This document shows positions 1 through 9,433 of a stretch of 64,000 bases of DNA, piece by piece (within the stretch, counting starts at the first letter, position 1; the number at the start of each line of letters is the position of its first letter). The translations under genes and the position numbers were made by a program. The notes beneath the pieces are model-generated. The model was not told the origin of the DNA. It saw only the letters and a list, made by a program, of their open reading frames with translations, and searched no databases. This DNA comes from Methylobacterium bullatum (GTDB lineage Bacteria > Pseudomonadota > Alphaproteobacteria > Rhizobiales > Beijerinckiaceae): contig LR743504.1 of assembly GCA_902712845.1 (NCBI GenBank), forward strand, positions 1,710,001 through 1,774,000. The letters are read 5' to 3'.

Positions 1-326
1 ATCCCGTTGACCCAAAGCGTCAGGGACTTGGTCCGTGGCTTCGGGCGCCGGTCTCACGTCAGGCCATAGATGGTTCCATAATATTAAATATTGATTTGCT
101 TATATAATATACATAGCGCAATATAATTTCTACATACTGAGTACAAATCGATATTAGTATTAGAATAAAAAGGATATTTAAGTTGTAATCCACCGGATCT
201 ATGCGTTCCGTCATCCTCCGGCAACTTGTGCGCCCTCACGGTCACTGATGTTCATGAAGGCCATCGAGACCATCGAGGCGGTCGGAGCACGGGTGCCCCA
301 CGTCCCGCCCTAAAGTCCCGACCTGC
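1..326. other. AT-rich intergenic stretch, no convincing gene
   Basis: No gene is supported here. Bases 1-69 stay open in frame 1 up to a TAG at 67-69 and could be the last codons of a gene outside the window. About 75-190 is strikingly AT-rich (runs of ATA/TTA) in an otherwise GC-rich region, which fits a promoter, an attachment or integration scar, or acquired DNA. A 21-codon frame (248-313) ending just before the next gene is too short to call. Confidence 0.5.
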
Positions 327-1394
327 TCAGAAGGCGTAGCGCACGTGGCAATAGGGCATCAGCTCAGCCAGATGATCCTTGAGGCGCGCGATCCATCGGC
401 CCTTCCAGCCGGTTCGATAGCGCAGGTTGTCGCCGCCTCCCTGCGACCGTTTCCCCTCCTGGATGTCGGGTCGCCAGAGCAGGTCCTCCGCGCGGGGGTG
501 CCAGTTCAGATTGACCGTATGGAGATCCGCATTGTGCGTCAGCAGGATGATCTCGGCCTTGAGCTGCGCCTTGGCCGCCGGGCCGATCCCCTCGTCGATG
601 GCGGTGAACAGGTCGCGCCAATCGGCCTCCCAGCCTTCGTAGAGGATGACCGGCGAGAAGTTCACGTGGACTTCGAAACCGGCCGCCACGAAATCGTCGA
701 TGGCGGCGATGCGCTCATGCATCGGCGCCGTGCGCACATCGACGACCTTGGCGATCCGCTCGGGCATCAGCGAGAAGCGGATACGGGTCTTGCCCCGGGG
801 ATCATAGGTGAGGAGCTCCCGGTTCACGGCCTTCGTGGCGAAGGAAGCCTTGGCGTTGGGGAGATCGCGGAACAGCCCGACCATGTCGCGCACGTTGTCC
901 GACAGGGTCGCGTCCACGGACAGATCGCCATTCTCGCCGAGATCGTAGACCCAATGGGCCGCATCCACCGTATCGGGCTCCGGCAGCGGTCCCTGGCGCG
1001 CGGCGTGGCGGGCGATCGCGGCGCAGACCTGCTCGATGTTCACGAAGAGGGAGATCGGATTGGCGAAGCCCTTGCGCCGGGGGACGTAGCAGTAAGCGCA
1101 GGCCATCGCGCAGCCATTCGAGGTCGAGGGCGCGATGAAGTGGGCGCTGCGCCCGTTCGGCCGCATCGTCAGGCCCTTCTTCACACCGAGCACCAGGGTC
1201 GAGCGTTTGATCCGCAGCCAATCCTCCGCGGAGCCTGCGTTTCCGTGCAGGTTCGGGATGTTCCAGTGCGACGGGACCTCGATCCGCTCGGCGTGGGGAA
1301 AGCGGTCGAGGATCGCGAGCCCGCGCGCGAAATTCGCCACGGCGGGCTCGTGGTAGATCGTGCGGATATCCAGGATGTCGCGGGAAAGGGCCAT
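327..1394 (-). CDS. Spore photoproduct lyase-like radical SAM protein
   Basis: A 355-residue radical SAM enzyme of the spore photoproduct lyase (SPL) family. The [4Fe-4S]/SAM motif CX3CX2C is seen as GCAMACAYCYV at about residues 94-104, followed by the SPL-type PRRKGFANPI segment. SPL repairs the thymine dimer of UV-irradiated Bacillus spore DNA. This organism type does not sporulate, so the substrate is unknown. In classical SPL an H-donor cysteine lies about 50 residues after the first cluster Cys; here that stretch reads YDLGENGDLSVDA with no Cys, which argues for a different or altered reaction. The start at ATG 1394 is preferred over an upstream in-frame ATG at 1421 because homologous sequence begins around MALSRD. 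No operon partner is seen. Confidence 0.85.
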   Translation of the reverse strand: MALSRDILDIRTIYHEPAVANFARGLAILDRFPHAERIEVPSHWNIPNLHGNAGSAEDWLRIKRSTLVLGVKKGLTMRPNGRSAHFIAPSTSNGCAMACAYCYVPRRKGFANPISLFVNIEQVCAAIARHAARQGPLPEPDTVDAAHWVYDLGENGDLSVDATLSDNVRDMVGLFRDLPNAKASFATKAVNRELLTYDPRGKTRIRFSLMPERIAKVVDVRTAPMHERIAAIDDFVAAGFEVHVNFSPVILYEGWEADWRDLFTAIDEGIGPAAKAQLKAEIILLTHNADLHTVNLNWHPRAEDLLWRPDIQEGKRSQGGGDNLRYRTGWKGRWIARLKDHLAELMPYCHVRYAF

Positions 1395-1589
1395 GCGGTG
1401 TCCAGCGGCGCGCCGTTGCACCTCGGCCGGATAGATAGGGCGGTGAGCGCCGGAGAGGATGACGTTCCGGCCGGGGCGCGGCTTCGCGACACGTCGTTAA
1501 CAGGAAGTTGCCGTCCGCCCCTTTGTGGCGGCGCCGAAACATGCGCTGAAGGCGCTTGCGCTCGGATCCCGTCGCAGGAGGTGAAACCA

Positions 1590-1778
1590 TTGCCTTGGCT
1601 GCCGCGTAATCCAGGCATGGTCAGTTTCGACATGCTCATCGATGATCTCGAACGAGAGAAACAGGCGCTCGTGCAGGACACGGCGCGTCGTGGATCTGCG
1701 TCCTATGCCGTCATCGATATGCTGATCGCGCTCGACCTGAAGATTTTCGCCCTGAGAACGCTGAGCGAGGACCGCTGA
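1590..1778 (+). CDS. Small hypothetical protein, TTG start
   Basis: A 62-residue frame read from TTG at 1590, which has a strong ribosome binding site (GGAGG at 1577-1581, 8 bases upstream). An internal ATG at 1617 would give 53 residues (MVSFDMLIDDLEREK...). The C-terminal half (residues ~15-62) is charged and predicted helical, without a signal peptide or membrane segment. I do not recognise the family. It lies between the divergent SPL-like gene and the convergent GGDEF-EAL gene. The well-placed RBS and low-bias composition favour a real gene, but the evidence is modest. Confidence 0.5.
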   Translation: MPWLPRNPGMVSFDMLIDDLEREKQALVQDTARRGSASYAVIDMLIALDLKIFALRTLSEDR

Positions 1779-1952
1779 ATCCGGCCCGGACAGGACCGGG
1801 TGTCTCGTCTCTCTGTCGTCGAAACCGCCGGGTTCTCCCTGCGGCATCGCAAGGTCCGAGCGCCTCGGCCGGCGGCCGGTCGCATCTCGCACACGGTGAA
1901 GATCGTGTTCCGGGCAAGCGTCGGTCGTCGGGTTTCCCGCTCGTGGAGCCTG

Positions 1953-4760
1953 TCAGGCCGCGGCGGCGTCCTTTTTGGCAAAGGCGAACTTGTACGCGTC
2001 TGCGGCGGGTAACGGTTCGCTCAAAAGATAGCCTTGGGCTTCCGTGCAGCCTTCGCGACGGACGCGGGTCAGCTGCTCTTCGTCCTCGATGCCCTCCGCC
2101 GTGATGCTCGCCCCCAGCCGTTCGCCGAGACCGACGATGGCGCGCACGATGGCGGCCGTGTCGGCATCGGCGATCTCGCGAATGAACGAACGGTCGATCT
2201 TGATCTTGTCGAAGGGAAAACGCCGCAGGTAGCTGAGCGACGAGTAGCCGGTGCCGAAATCGTCCAGGGCAATGCGGACCCCGAACGCGCGAAGCCGGTG
2301 GAGGCAGGCGGTCACGCTTTCCACGTCGCCGATCAGCACCCCCTCGGTGATCTCCAGTTCCAGACGGTTCGGCGGCAGGCCGGAGGCGGCCAAAGCCGAT
2401 ATCACGCAATGTTCCAGGCCGGGCTCCGCGAATTGCACCGCCGAGACGTTGACGGCGACCCGCAGATCGCCCGGCCAGGCCGCAGCTTCCCGGCAGGCTT
2501 CCTGCAAGGCCCATGACCCGAGGGGAACGACGAGGCCGGTCTCTTCGGCCAACGGAATGAAATCGGCGGGCGAGACGATGCCGCTCACGGGGTGGTGCCA
2601 GCGCATCAGCGCCTCGAAGCCGCTGGCGGTGTCGGTGGCAAGGTCGATGATCGGCTGATAATGCAGTTCGAACTCGCCGAGCCGCACGGCTTCGCGCATG
2701 TCGAGTTCGAGGACGTTTCGCGCGGCGATCGCCGCATCCATGGCGGGTTCGCAGAATCGAAACGTGCCCCGGCCGGACGCTTTCGCGCGGCCGAGGGCGA
2801 TGTCGGCGTTCTTCAGCAACTGGTCCGGGTCGCCGCCATCCTGAGGCCCGACGGCGATGCCGATGCTGACGCCGACGCTGACCGAACGACCGTCGAGATC
2901 GAAAGGCAGCCTCAGCGCCTCGATGACCTGCTGCGCCGCGGTGCTGGCATTCTGAGGTTGCTCGAGTCCCCTCAGCACGATGGCGAACTCGTCGCCCCCG
3001 AGCCGGGCGACGGTGTCCCCCTCGTGAACGGTCGCCGTCAGGCGGTCGGCGACCTTGCGCAGCAGACTGTCTCCCGTCGGGTGGCCGAGGCTGTCATTGA
3101 TCGCTTTGAAGCGGTCCAGATCGCAGGCGAGAACCGCGAAGATGTGCCCGCGCCGTTCGACATTGTCCACTTCGCGGCCGAGTCTGTCGCGGAACAGCAC
3201 GCGATTGGGCAGGCCGGTCAAGGCGTCGTGCAACGCCAGATGCTCTAGCTGCTGTTCCGCATGCTTGCGCCCACCGATGTCGATATGCGTCCCGACGATG
3301 CGCAAGGGGTGGCCTTCCGCGTCGCGTGTGACCACCTTGCCGCGCGACAGGACCCAGCCATAGGCTCCGGCCTTCGTCCGCATCCGGAGCTCGCATTCGA
3401 AAACCGCCGTCCGTCCGTCGATATGGTCCGACAGGAGCCGCCGGGCCGTCGCGGCATCGGCGGGATGCGTCAGCTGTTCCCAGGCGCCGGTATGTCCCTC
3501 GATCTCGCCCGGTTCGTAGCCGAGCATGCTCTGCCAACGGTCCGAGAACCAGACCTTGCCCGTGGGAATGTCCCAATCCCAAAGGCCGTCGCTGCCGCTG
3601 TCCAGGGCGAAAGCGAGCCGTTCTTCGCTGGACCGTAACGCCGTTTCGGCGGCCTTGCGGTCGGTGACGTCGCGGAGCGACGACACGTAGCCGATGGGCT
3701 CGGAGGAGCCCGGCAGGCGCGTGACCTTGAGGCACGTCTCGATCCATACCCATGACCCGTCCCGCCGACGATGGCGCTGGGTCCTGATGGCCCCTTCGAT
3801 CCGGCCTGCCACGAGATCGGCGAGCACGTGCTCAAGGTCGGCGACATCGTCCGGATGGATGAAATCGAGGGGCCGAGTGCCGATGATCTCCTCCGGGCGA
3901 TAGCCGAGGACGGCCATCGAGGCGGGCGACACATACCGGCGGGTCGTATCGAGATCGGACCAGATGATGACGTCGGTGGTATTCTCGGCGAGGAGCCTGA
4001 AGGCGGCTTCGCTTTCGCGCAAGGCGTGATTGGCCCGGCTCATCCGGTCGACGAACAGAGCGAGCGCCGCGAAACCGAGAATCGTGAGCATGATCGCGGC
4101 GATGCCTGCGGCGAGCGCGAAGTGCGGCAGACTCGATGCGGCGTCCGGCTCGCTCAGGTTGGGGACGAACTCGACCGCGCACATGGCGGCGAAATGCACG
4201 CCCGCAATGGCGACGGTCAGCAGCGTCGCCGCCACGGCGTTCGCGTATCTGAACGTGCCGCGCACGACGACCGCGAATCCGACGGCGGCGACGGACCAGC
4301 CGACGATCAGCGAGGCCGCCAGGAGCGCCCAGTTCCAGGTGAAGGTGGCGGAAACCTGGAGGCTCGCCATGCCCGCGAGGTGCATCGCCACGATGCCTAC
4401 CCCCAGGATCACCCCGGCGCTCGCCGTCGCGACCGGCGTGGTGCCCTGTCGGAAAATGGCGAGCGCCACCACCGACCCGAGAATGGCGACGAGGAGCGAG
4501 AAGAGGGTGAGATTCAGATCGTAGCCGATCGGGAGGCCGGGATCGTAACCCAGCAAGCCGATGAAATGGGTACTCCACAGTCCGGCGCCGGCTGAGAAGC
4601 CCGCTGCCGACAGCCATCCCCACTTTTCGAATCCCTGGCTTCGGTAAGACTGCCGAGCGAGCCGGATACAGGTATGGCTGGATACCCAACATACGAGGGC
4701 AGCCAGTGGCATCACCCACAGGTCATGTTCTTCGGCAAGACATAGAAAGGCACGATACAT
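1953..4760 (-). CDS. MHYT-PAS-PAS-GGDEF-EAL cyclic-di-GMP protein
   Basis: A 935-residue membrane-bound c-di-GMP enzyme. Residues 15-240 form about seven hydrophobic segments with MHYT-like motifs (THFIGLL ~64, MHLAGM ~126, VHFAAM ~188), a family proposed to bind metal and sense O2, CO or NO. Two PAS domains follow (~250-370 and ~375-495). The GGDEF domain (~505-665) has an intact GGDEF at 588-592, but the residues just upstream are HEGD, not the RxxD inhibitory site. The EAL domain (~680-925) has E716, DDFGTGYSS (833-841), KID (854) and AEGIED intact. Both synthesis and hydrolysis therefore look possible. It is monocistronic, ATG 4760, with weak SD AAAGG. Confidence 0.92.
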   Translation of the reverse strand: MYRAFLCLAEEHDLWVMPLAALVCWVSSHTCIRLARQSYRSQGFEKWGWLSAAGFSAGAGLWSTHFIGLLGYDPGLPIGYDLNLTLFSLLVAILGSVVALAIFRQGTTPVATASAGVILGVGIVAMHLAGMASLQVSATFTWNWALLAASLIVGWSVAAVGFAVVVRGTFRYANAVAATLLTVAIAGVHFAAMCAVEFVPNLSEPDAASSLPHFALAAGIAAIMLTILGFAALALFVDRMSRANHALRESEAAFRLLAENTTDVIIWSDLDTTRRYVSPASMAVLGYRPEEIIGTRPLDFIHPDDVADLEHVLADLVAGRIEGAIRTQRHRRRDGSWVWIETCLKVTRLPGSSEPIGYVSSLRDVTDRKAAETALRSSEERLAFALDSGSDGLWDWDIPTGKVWFSDRWQSMLGYEPGEIEGHTGAWEQLTHPADAATARRLLSDHIDGRTAVFECELRMRTKAGAYGWVLSRGKVVTRDAEGHPLRIVGTHIDIGGRKHAEQQLEHLALHDALTGLPNRVLFRDRLGREVDNVERRGHIFAVLACDLDRFKAINDSLGHPTGDSLLRKVADRLTATVHEGDTVARLGGDEFAIVLRGLEQPQNASTAAQQVIEALRLPFDLDGRSVSVGVSIGIAVGPQDGGDPDQLLKNADIALGRAKASGRGTFRFCEPAMDAAIAARNVLELDMREAVRLGEFELHYQPIIDLATDTASGFEALMRWHHPVSGIVSPADFIPLAEETGLVVPLGSWALQEACREAAAWPGDLRVAVNVSAVQFAEPGLEHCVISALAASGLPPNRLELEITEGVLIGDVESVTACLHRLRAFGVRIALDDFGTGYSSLSYLRRFPFDKIKIDRSFIREIADADTAAIVRAIVGLGERLGASITAEGIEDEEQLTRVRREGCTEAQGYLLSEPLPAADAYKFAFAKKDAAAA

Positions 4761-5021
4761 TCAACGACAGCCTTTCGCCACCCTAGAGGTGACACTGCCG
4801 AAGTGTGGTTTAACAAATTCGGAATTTTAGCAGCAAAATAGAATAGAGGTCTATTTGAGGAGTGGATTTCTCCAATAGAGCGGACGCTTCGGCCTCGGCG
4901 CCGACCCGTTCTCGTGCCGGCTGCCGGCCGCGGGCCGTCCACGACGCCCCTCGCCGTGTATGGTGGCGGACGGTGCTCGCTGGACAGCGTGCATCGCCCG
5001 CCTCTCGGAGGGGCGGACCAG

Positions 5022-5330
5022 CTACTTCCAGCCGCCGCCGGGCAGGCGACCGTGATAGGGCGTGTTGCGGCAATGGCCCCACGGCCCGCGCCAGTAACCG
5101 GGAGGGCAGCCATTGCCGGCCCGTGCCTGATACCACCCGCCTGGAAGGCGTCCGACATAGGGTGTCGAGCGGCAATGGCCCCATGGGCCACGCCACGCCC
5201 CGGGGCCGCAGCCGCCGGCGACGCTCAGCACTGGTGCCTCGCTCGCGGGTCTAGGGGCGATGGGAAAGGCCATCGCCGGCAGCGATGCCAGGCTACAGAT
5301 GGCGACCATGGCGGCAAGGCGTGACTTCAC
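5022..5330 (-). CDS. GCG_CRPN-type secreted repeat protein
   Basis: A 102-residue exported protein with a signal peptide (about residues 1-21, ending PAMA). The mature part holds two tandem copies of a Gly/Pro/Trp/Cys motif: GCGPGAWRGPWGHCRSTPY (about residues 40-58) and GCPPGYWRGPWGHCRNTPY (about 74-92). This is the GCG_CRPN prefix-to-repeats pattern common in Methylobacterium and Bradyrhizobium; function unknown. The two cysteines per repeat could form disulfides in the periplasm. GTG 5330 is favoured because AGAGGA sits 7-8 bases upstream; an ATG seven codons inside would damage the signal peptide. Confidence 0.8.
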   Translation of the reverse strand: MKSRLAAMVAICSLASLPAMAFPIAPRPASEAPVLSVAGGCGPGAWRGPWGHCRSTPYVGRLPGGWYQARAGNGCPPGYWRGPWGHCRNTPYHGRLPGGGWK

Positions 5331-5709
5331 GGTGCTGATCCTCTCATGACGAGGGGATTACGCATTGGCGCGGCAGGGTCGGCAACCAACATCGTGAGTG
5401 GCGGTTAGCGAAGACTATCGACAACCTGAACATTCATCGATGTATGTCGCCGAAGCGGACGCGAGTACGCTGGACGTCTCCTGTCGCGGGTCGCGAATTC
5501 CGCTGGAACTTGGATCGAGACGCGCGTCGCACAGGGCGACCATTCCCTCCCCGCCATCCGGCATCGCGGGAGCGCCGCCCCTTCAGGTCCGCGAGCCTGC
5601 GCGGCCATTGCCGTGCATGACTCCCTGCTTTCTCATCACGGTCTTCGGCGAGGGGACGATACGGTTCGAGCGCGCCGGCCAATCCGGACGGACGTGTCGG
5701 CCCTTCGGA
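5331..5709. other. Intergenic region without a clear gene
   Basis: About 380 bases between the start of the repeat protein and the stop of the ABC exporter gene. It should hold the promoter of the repeat protein, but no convincing -35/-10, EcfG or CtrA site and no strong hairpin were seen. No gene is supported on either strand. Confidence 0.5.
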
Positions 5710-7491
5710 TCACGGCGTGGCGCGCTCCAGGACGCCATTCCAGGCGGCTATCCGCACCCGGTTCGCCGCGTCGTCGGCCTGGGCGAATTGCGCATCGTAG
5801 AGGCGCCGGTAGGCCCCGTCCGCCGAAAGGAGCGCCTCGTGCCGTCCCTGCTCGACGATGCCCTCGGAGCCGACGACGACGATCCGGTCCGCCTGGCGGA
5901 TCGTGGCGAGCCGGTGGGCGATGACCAGGGTGGTGCGGCCCTCGGAGAGTTCCACGAGGGAGCCCTGGATCGCCCGTTCGGTCTCGCTGTCGAGGGCCGA
6001 GGTGGCCTCATCCAGGATCAGGATCGGCGGATTCTTGAGGAACACGCGGGCGATGGCGAGGCGCTGTTTCTGGCCGCCCGAGAGTTTGACGCCGCGTTCG
6101 CCGACGACGGTGTCGAGGCCGTTCGGCAGGCCCTCGATCAGCGCGGAGAGCTTGGCCCGTTCCGCCGCCTGCGCGATCTCCGCCTCGGTGGCGTCGAGGC
6201 GGCCATAGGCGATGTTCTCGCGGATCGTGCCCGCGAACAGGAAGACATCCTGCTGCACGATGCCGATCTGCCGGCGCAGGGAGGCGAGGGTGAGGTCGCG
6301 GATGTCGATGCCGTCGATGGTGATGCGCCCGCTCTCCACCTCGTAGAAGCGCGGAATGAGGGAGCACAACGTCGTCTTGCCGGCGCCGGACGGGCCGACG
6401 AAGGCGACGGTCTCCCCGGCCGCGATGGCGAGATCGAGCCCCGACAGGACGGGCTGGCCCGCGGTGTAGCCGAAGCTCACGCCCCCGAAGCGGATGTCCC
6501 CCTTCAGCGCCGGCACGGAGACGGCGCCGGGGCGGTCGACGATGTCGGGTTCGGTGGCGAGGAGCTCGGCGTAGCGCCGGAAGCCGGCGACGCCCTTCGG
6601 GTAGGTCTCCACGACGGCGCCGATCTTCTCGAGCGGCCGGTAGAACACGCCCACCAGCAGCAGGAACCCGATGAACCCGCCGGGCGAGAGCTCGCCGCGC
6701 ACGACGAAGGCCGCGCCGCCCAGCAGCACGACGATCTGCACGAGCCGCATGCCGAGATAGTTGATCGACAGGCTGGCGGCCATGATCCGGTAGGCTTCGA
6801 GCTTGGTCTCGCGGTACTTCCGGTTGTCGGAGGCGAACAGGCGCCGCTCGTGCGGCTCGTTGGCGAAGGCCTGCACCACGCGGATGCCGCCGACATTCTC
6901 CTCGATGCGGGCATTGAAGGCGGCGACACGACCGTATTGCGTCTGCCAGTTGCGCGTCATGCGGCCGCCGTAGCGGAGGGTGACGAAGGCGATCACCGGC
7001 AGGATGGCGGCGGTGAGGAAGGCCAGGGGCGGGTGGACGTAGACCATCAGCGCGAAGGCGCCGACCAAGGTCATCACCGCGATGAAGAGGTCCTCCGGGC
7101 CGTGATGGGCGACTTCGCCGATCTCCTCCAGGTCCTTGGTGACGCGGGCGACGAGGTGGCCCGTCTTCTGGTTGTCGAAATAGCGGAACGAGAGCTTCTG
7201 AAGATGATCGAAGGCACGGCGACGCATCTCGGTCTCGATATTGATGCCGAGCACGTGCCCCCAATAGGTCACCACCACCATGAGGCCGGCATTGGCCACG
7301 TAGATCACCCCGAGGCCGAGGGCGGCGAGCACGATCAACTGCCAATCCTGCCGTGGCAGCAGCACATCGACGAAGGCCTTCACGGCCATGGGAAAGCCGA
7401 GTTCGAGCAGGCCCGACAGGACGGCGCAGCCGAAATCGACGAGGAACAGGGTCCGGTGCGGGCGGTAATAGGCGAGGAAGTCCTTCAGCAT
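5710..7491 (-). CDS. ABC exporter, fused permease-ATPase
   Basis: A 593-residue half-transporter of the MsbA/LmrA type. The N-terminal six-helix exporter domain spans about 1-310. The nucleotide-binding domain follows, with Walker A GPSGAGKTT, Q-loop, signature LSGGQKQR, Walker B ILILDEATS and the H-loop AHRLAT. It would act as a homodimer in the inner membrane; the substrate cannot be read from sequence. Start ATG 7491 lies inside the last codons of fhuF (7 bases shared), so translation is probably coupled. Position after an MFS importer and FhuF suggests a role in siderophore or iron handling, or export of spent siderophore; this is inference. Confidence 0.88.
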   Translation of the reverse strand: MLKDFLAYYRPHRTLFLVDFGCAVLSGLLELGFPMAVKAFVDVLLPRQDWQLIVLAALGLGVIYVANAGLMVVVTYWGHVLGINIETEMRRRAFDHLQKLSFRYFDNQKTGHLVARVTKDLEEIGEVAHHGPEDLFIAVMTLVGAFALMVYVHPPLAFLTAAILPVIAFVTLRYGGRMTRNWQTQYGRVAAFNARIEENVGGIRVVQAFANEPHERRLFASDNRKYRETKLEAYRIMAASLSINYLGMRLVQIVVLLGGAAFVVRGELSPGGFIGFLLLVGVFYRPLEKIGAVVETYPKGVAGFRRYAELLATEPDIVDRPGAVSVPALKGDIRFGGVSFGYTAGQPVLSGLDLAIAAGETVAFVGPSGAGKTTLCSLIPRFYEVESGRITIDGIDIRDLTLASLRRQIGIVQQDVFLFAGTIRENIAYGRLDATEAEIAQAAERAKLSALIEGLPNGLDTVVGERGVKLSGGQKQRLAIARVFLKNPPILILDEATSALDSETERAIQGSLVELSEGRTTLVIAHRLATIRQADRIVVVGSEGIVEQGRHEALLSADGAYRRLYDAQFAQADDAANRVRIAAWNGVLERATP

Positions 7492-8198
7492 GATGCTTTC
7501 GTCAGGTGATCGACGGGGCAGAGGGCACCGCAGGAGGGGACGCCCGGTATGCGGTAGCGCATACAGCAAACCCGCCGCCGCCGCTCCTCGCCGCCTCGGA
7601 AAGCCTGGGCCAGCGGGCAGCGGCCGAACTCATCGCCTCCGCAACGGCCAAGGCACGCTTCGGCGCGAGAGAAGGCCGGAACTGCGTCACGGCTCAACTC
7701 GCGCAGGGCGAAATCGGCGGTCACGCCGGCATTGCACCAGAGGACATGGCGGGAGAGGCCGTAATGGGTCTGGCACAGGTCGAAGAAGGGTCGCAGATGC
7801 CCCTCGATCAGGGGATCGAGCCCGGATTCCGGGCCGGCGCGCCCGTCGTCCTCCTCCGCCACGATGAAGCGGGAGACGATGCCGCCCTCGTCGAGTTCGA
7901 AGCCGACCCGGTCGAACCCGATCGGCAGGGCACGGCCGAGGCGGCTGAGTGCGGTGAAGTAGGGGATGATCAGGGCGGGGAGGTAGTACTGGGTCCAGAG
8001 CGAGACCAGGGCCCGACGGTCGGCGGTCTCGAAGCCGTCGCCTGACGCCCTGCCGAACCCGTCCACCACCTCGTCGAAGGCCGCCTTGCTGGCGAGGATC
8101 GAGAGCGGCCTTGTCCCGGACCAGGACGGAGCCGTGGCGATCCGGCAGCCGAAGGCCGACAGCGACGGCGGAACCAGCGCGGCGAGTCGATCGATCAT
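7485..8198 (-). CDS. fhuF: FhuF-like siderophore-iron reductase
   Basis: A 237-residue cytoplasmic [2Fe-2S] protein of the FhuF family, which reduces ferric siderophores after uptake to release iron. The C-terminal cluster motif is VCCMRYRIPGVPSCGALCP: two adjacent Cys, ten residues, then C-GAL-C. The family pattern is usually CCX10CX2C, so the last spacing is one residue longer here; the codons were read from the DNA and are unambiguous. Start ATG 8198 overlaps the MFS stop (ATGA), and the end overlaps the ABC exporter start, so the three genes are one operon. Confidence 0.87.
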   Translation of the reverse strand: MIDRLAALVPPSLSAFGCRIATAPSWSGTRPLSILASKAAFDEVVDGFGRASGDGFETADRRALVSLWTQYYLPALIIPYFTALSRLGRALPIGFDRVGFELDEGGIVSRFIVAEEDDGRAGPESGLDPLIEGHLRPFFDLCQTHYGLSRHVLWCNAGVTADFALRELSRDAVPAFSRAEACLGRCGGDEFGRCPLAQAFRGGEERRRRVCCMRYRIPGVPSCGALCPVDHLTKASC

Positions 8199-9433
8199 GT
8201 GACCCCCGCGACCCGATCGGCATCGAGGGTCCGGCGGATCGTCGCGCGCAGGGCGGCGAAGGCGACGGCGTAGAATAGGATCGCGGCGGTGAAGTAGGCC
8301 GGCCAGCCCACATGCGCCGCGAGCGCCGGCGCGGCGACGCGCAGGGGCATCGCGGCAAAGAACGCCGCTCCGAACAGGAGCGCGTAATCGGTGGCGGGAC
8401 GGGGCCCCTGCGCCCAGCGATAGATCATGTCGAACACCGGCACTCCGAGCCCTCCGCCGCTGACGATGCCGAGGATCGTCGCGGCGATCGCGAGAGCGGC
8501 CGACCCGGTGGCGGCGCCGGCGATCATCAGCCCGCCGCCGGCGATCACGCCCAGAGCGGAGACCGTGACGAGCCGCAGGGTCCCGACCCGTCGCACGAGG
8601 ACGCCGGAGACCAGGGCCATGACGAGGTTGATGACCGGCGAGAGAGAACCGGTGACGAACCCGACTTCTTGCAATGGCACCCCGAGGTCCAGCAGGGCGA
8701 GATTGTTCAGGCCGGAGAGGGCGAACATGGCCGCGAAATACAGGCCCAGGACCAGGATGCGCGGCGCCAGGAGACGCAGGCGTTCGAACGGGGTCGTCAT
8801 GCGTTCCGCCGGAGCGGCATCGCGGCGGAGCCGGACTTCCGGGTAGCGCAGCATCGGCAGCAGGCAGAGGAGGTTGAGGCCGGCGATGCCCAGCACGGCG
8901 GCCTGCCAGCCGATCGTGTCGTAGTACCCGACCAGCAGGCCCGCGCCGGCGATGCCGCCGAGCGAGGCGCCGGAGAGTTTGGCCGAGGCCACGAAGGGCC
9001 GACGGTCGGCGGGCACCGTCTCGACCACCAGGGCTTCGAGGGCGATGTCCATGGTGGCGACGCAAAAGCAGGTCGCCACTGCGAGACTGAGGAGGAGGCC
9101 GAGCGGCCAGACTTCGCCCTGGCTCAGCACCAGCAGCAATGCGATGGTCGCGCCCTGCATCAGCGCGATCCAGCCGATGCGATGCGGCAGGCCGGGCAGG
9201 TGCAGCCTGTCGATGGCGACGGCCCAGAGAAACGTCAGGCCGACGGGTAAATTGATGAGTTGCAACAGTCCGATCTCGGCGAGTTCGACGCCGCGCGCCC
9301 GCAGGATCAGCGGGGCGCCGCTGGCCAGGAAGCCGAGTGTGGTCCCGAAGGTGATGTAGAGGCAGAAGAACGGCAGCAGGGGCCGCGCCAGGAACAGCAG
9401 TCGGGACGGCCCTTCGAGCCGGATGCCGCTCAT
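8195..9433 (-). CDS. MFS transporter, likely siderophore importer
   Basis: A 412-residue, 12-helix major facilitator protein. The N-terminal LPFFCLYITFGTTLGFL segment and overall pattern recall the RhtX/FptX family, single-subunit inner-membrane siderophore importers. The link to the next gene, fhuF (4-base ATGA overlap), strongly supports that role; substrate identity is unknown. The frame is open upstream to 9712, but ATG 9433 (MSGIRLEGPSR) is where transporter-like sequence begins. No TonB-dependent receptor is in the window, so outer-membrane uptake must be encoded elsewhere. Confidence 0.8.
   Translation of the reverse strand: MSGIRLEGPSRLLFLARPLLPFFCLYITFGTTLGFLASGAPLILRARGVELAEIGLLQLINLPVGLTFLWAVAIDRLHLPGLPHRIGWIALMQGATIALLLVLSQGEVWPLGLLLSLAVATCFCVATMDIALEALVVETVPADRRPFVASAKLSGASLGGIAGAGLLVGYYDTIGWQAAVLGIAGLNLLCLLPMLRYPEVRLRRDAAPAERMTTPFERLRLLAPRILVLGLYFAAMFALSGLNNLALLDLGVPLQEVGFVTGSLSPVINLVMALVSGVLVRRVGTLRLVTVSALGVIAGGGLMIAGAATGSAALAIAATILGIVSGGGLGVPVFDMIYRWAQGPRPATDYALLFGAAFFAAMPLRVAAPALAAHVGWPAYFTAAILFYAVAFAALRATIRRTLDADRVAGVT

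Noticed and set aside
5398-7509. 703-codon open frame on the plus strand opposite the ABC exporter
   Set aside because: Low-complexity Asp/Glu/Gly/Ala/Arg protein with no domain, typical of antisense readings in high-GC DNA; the minus-strand frame has all ABC motifs.
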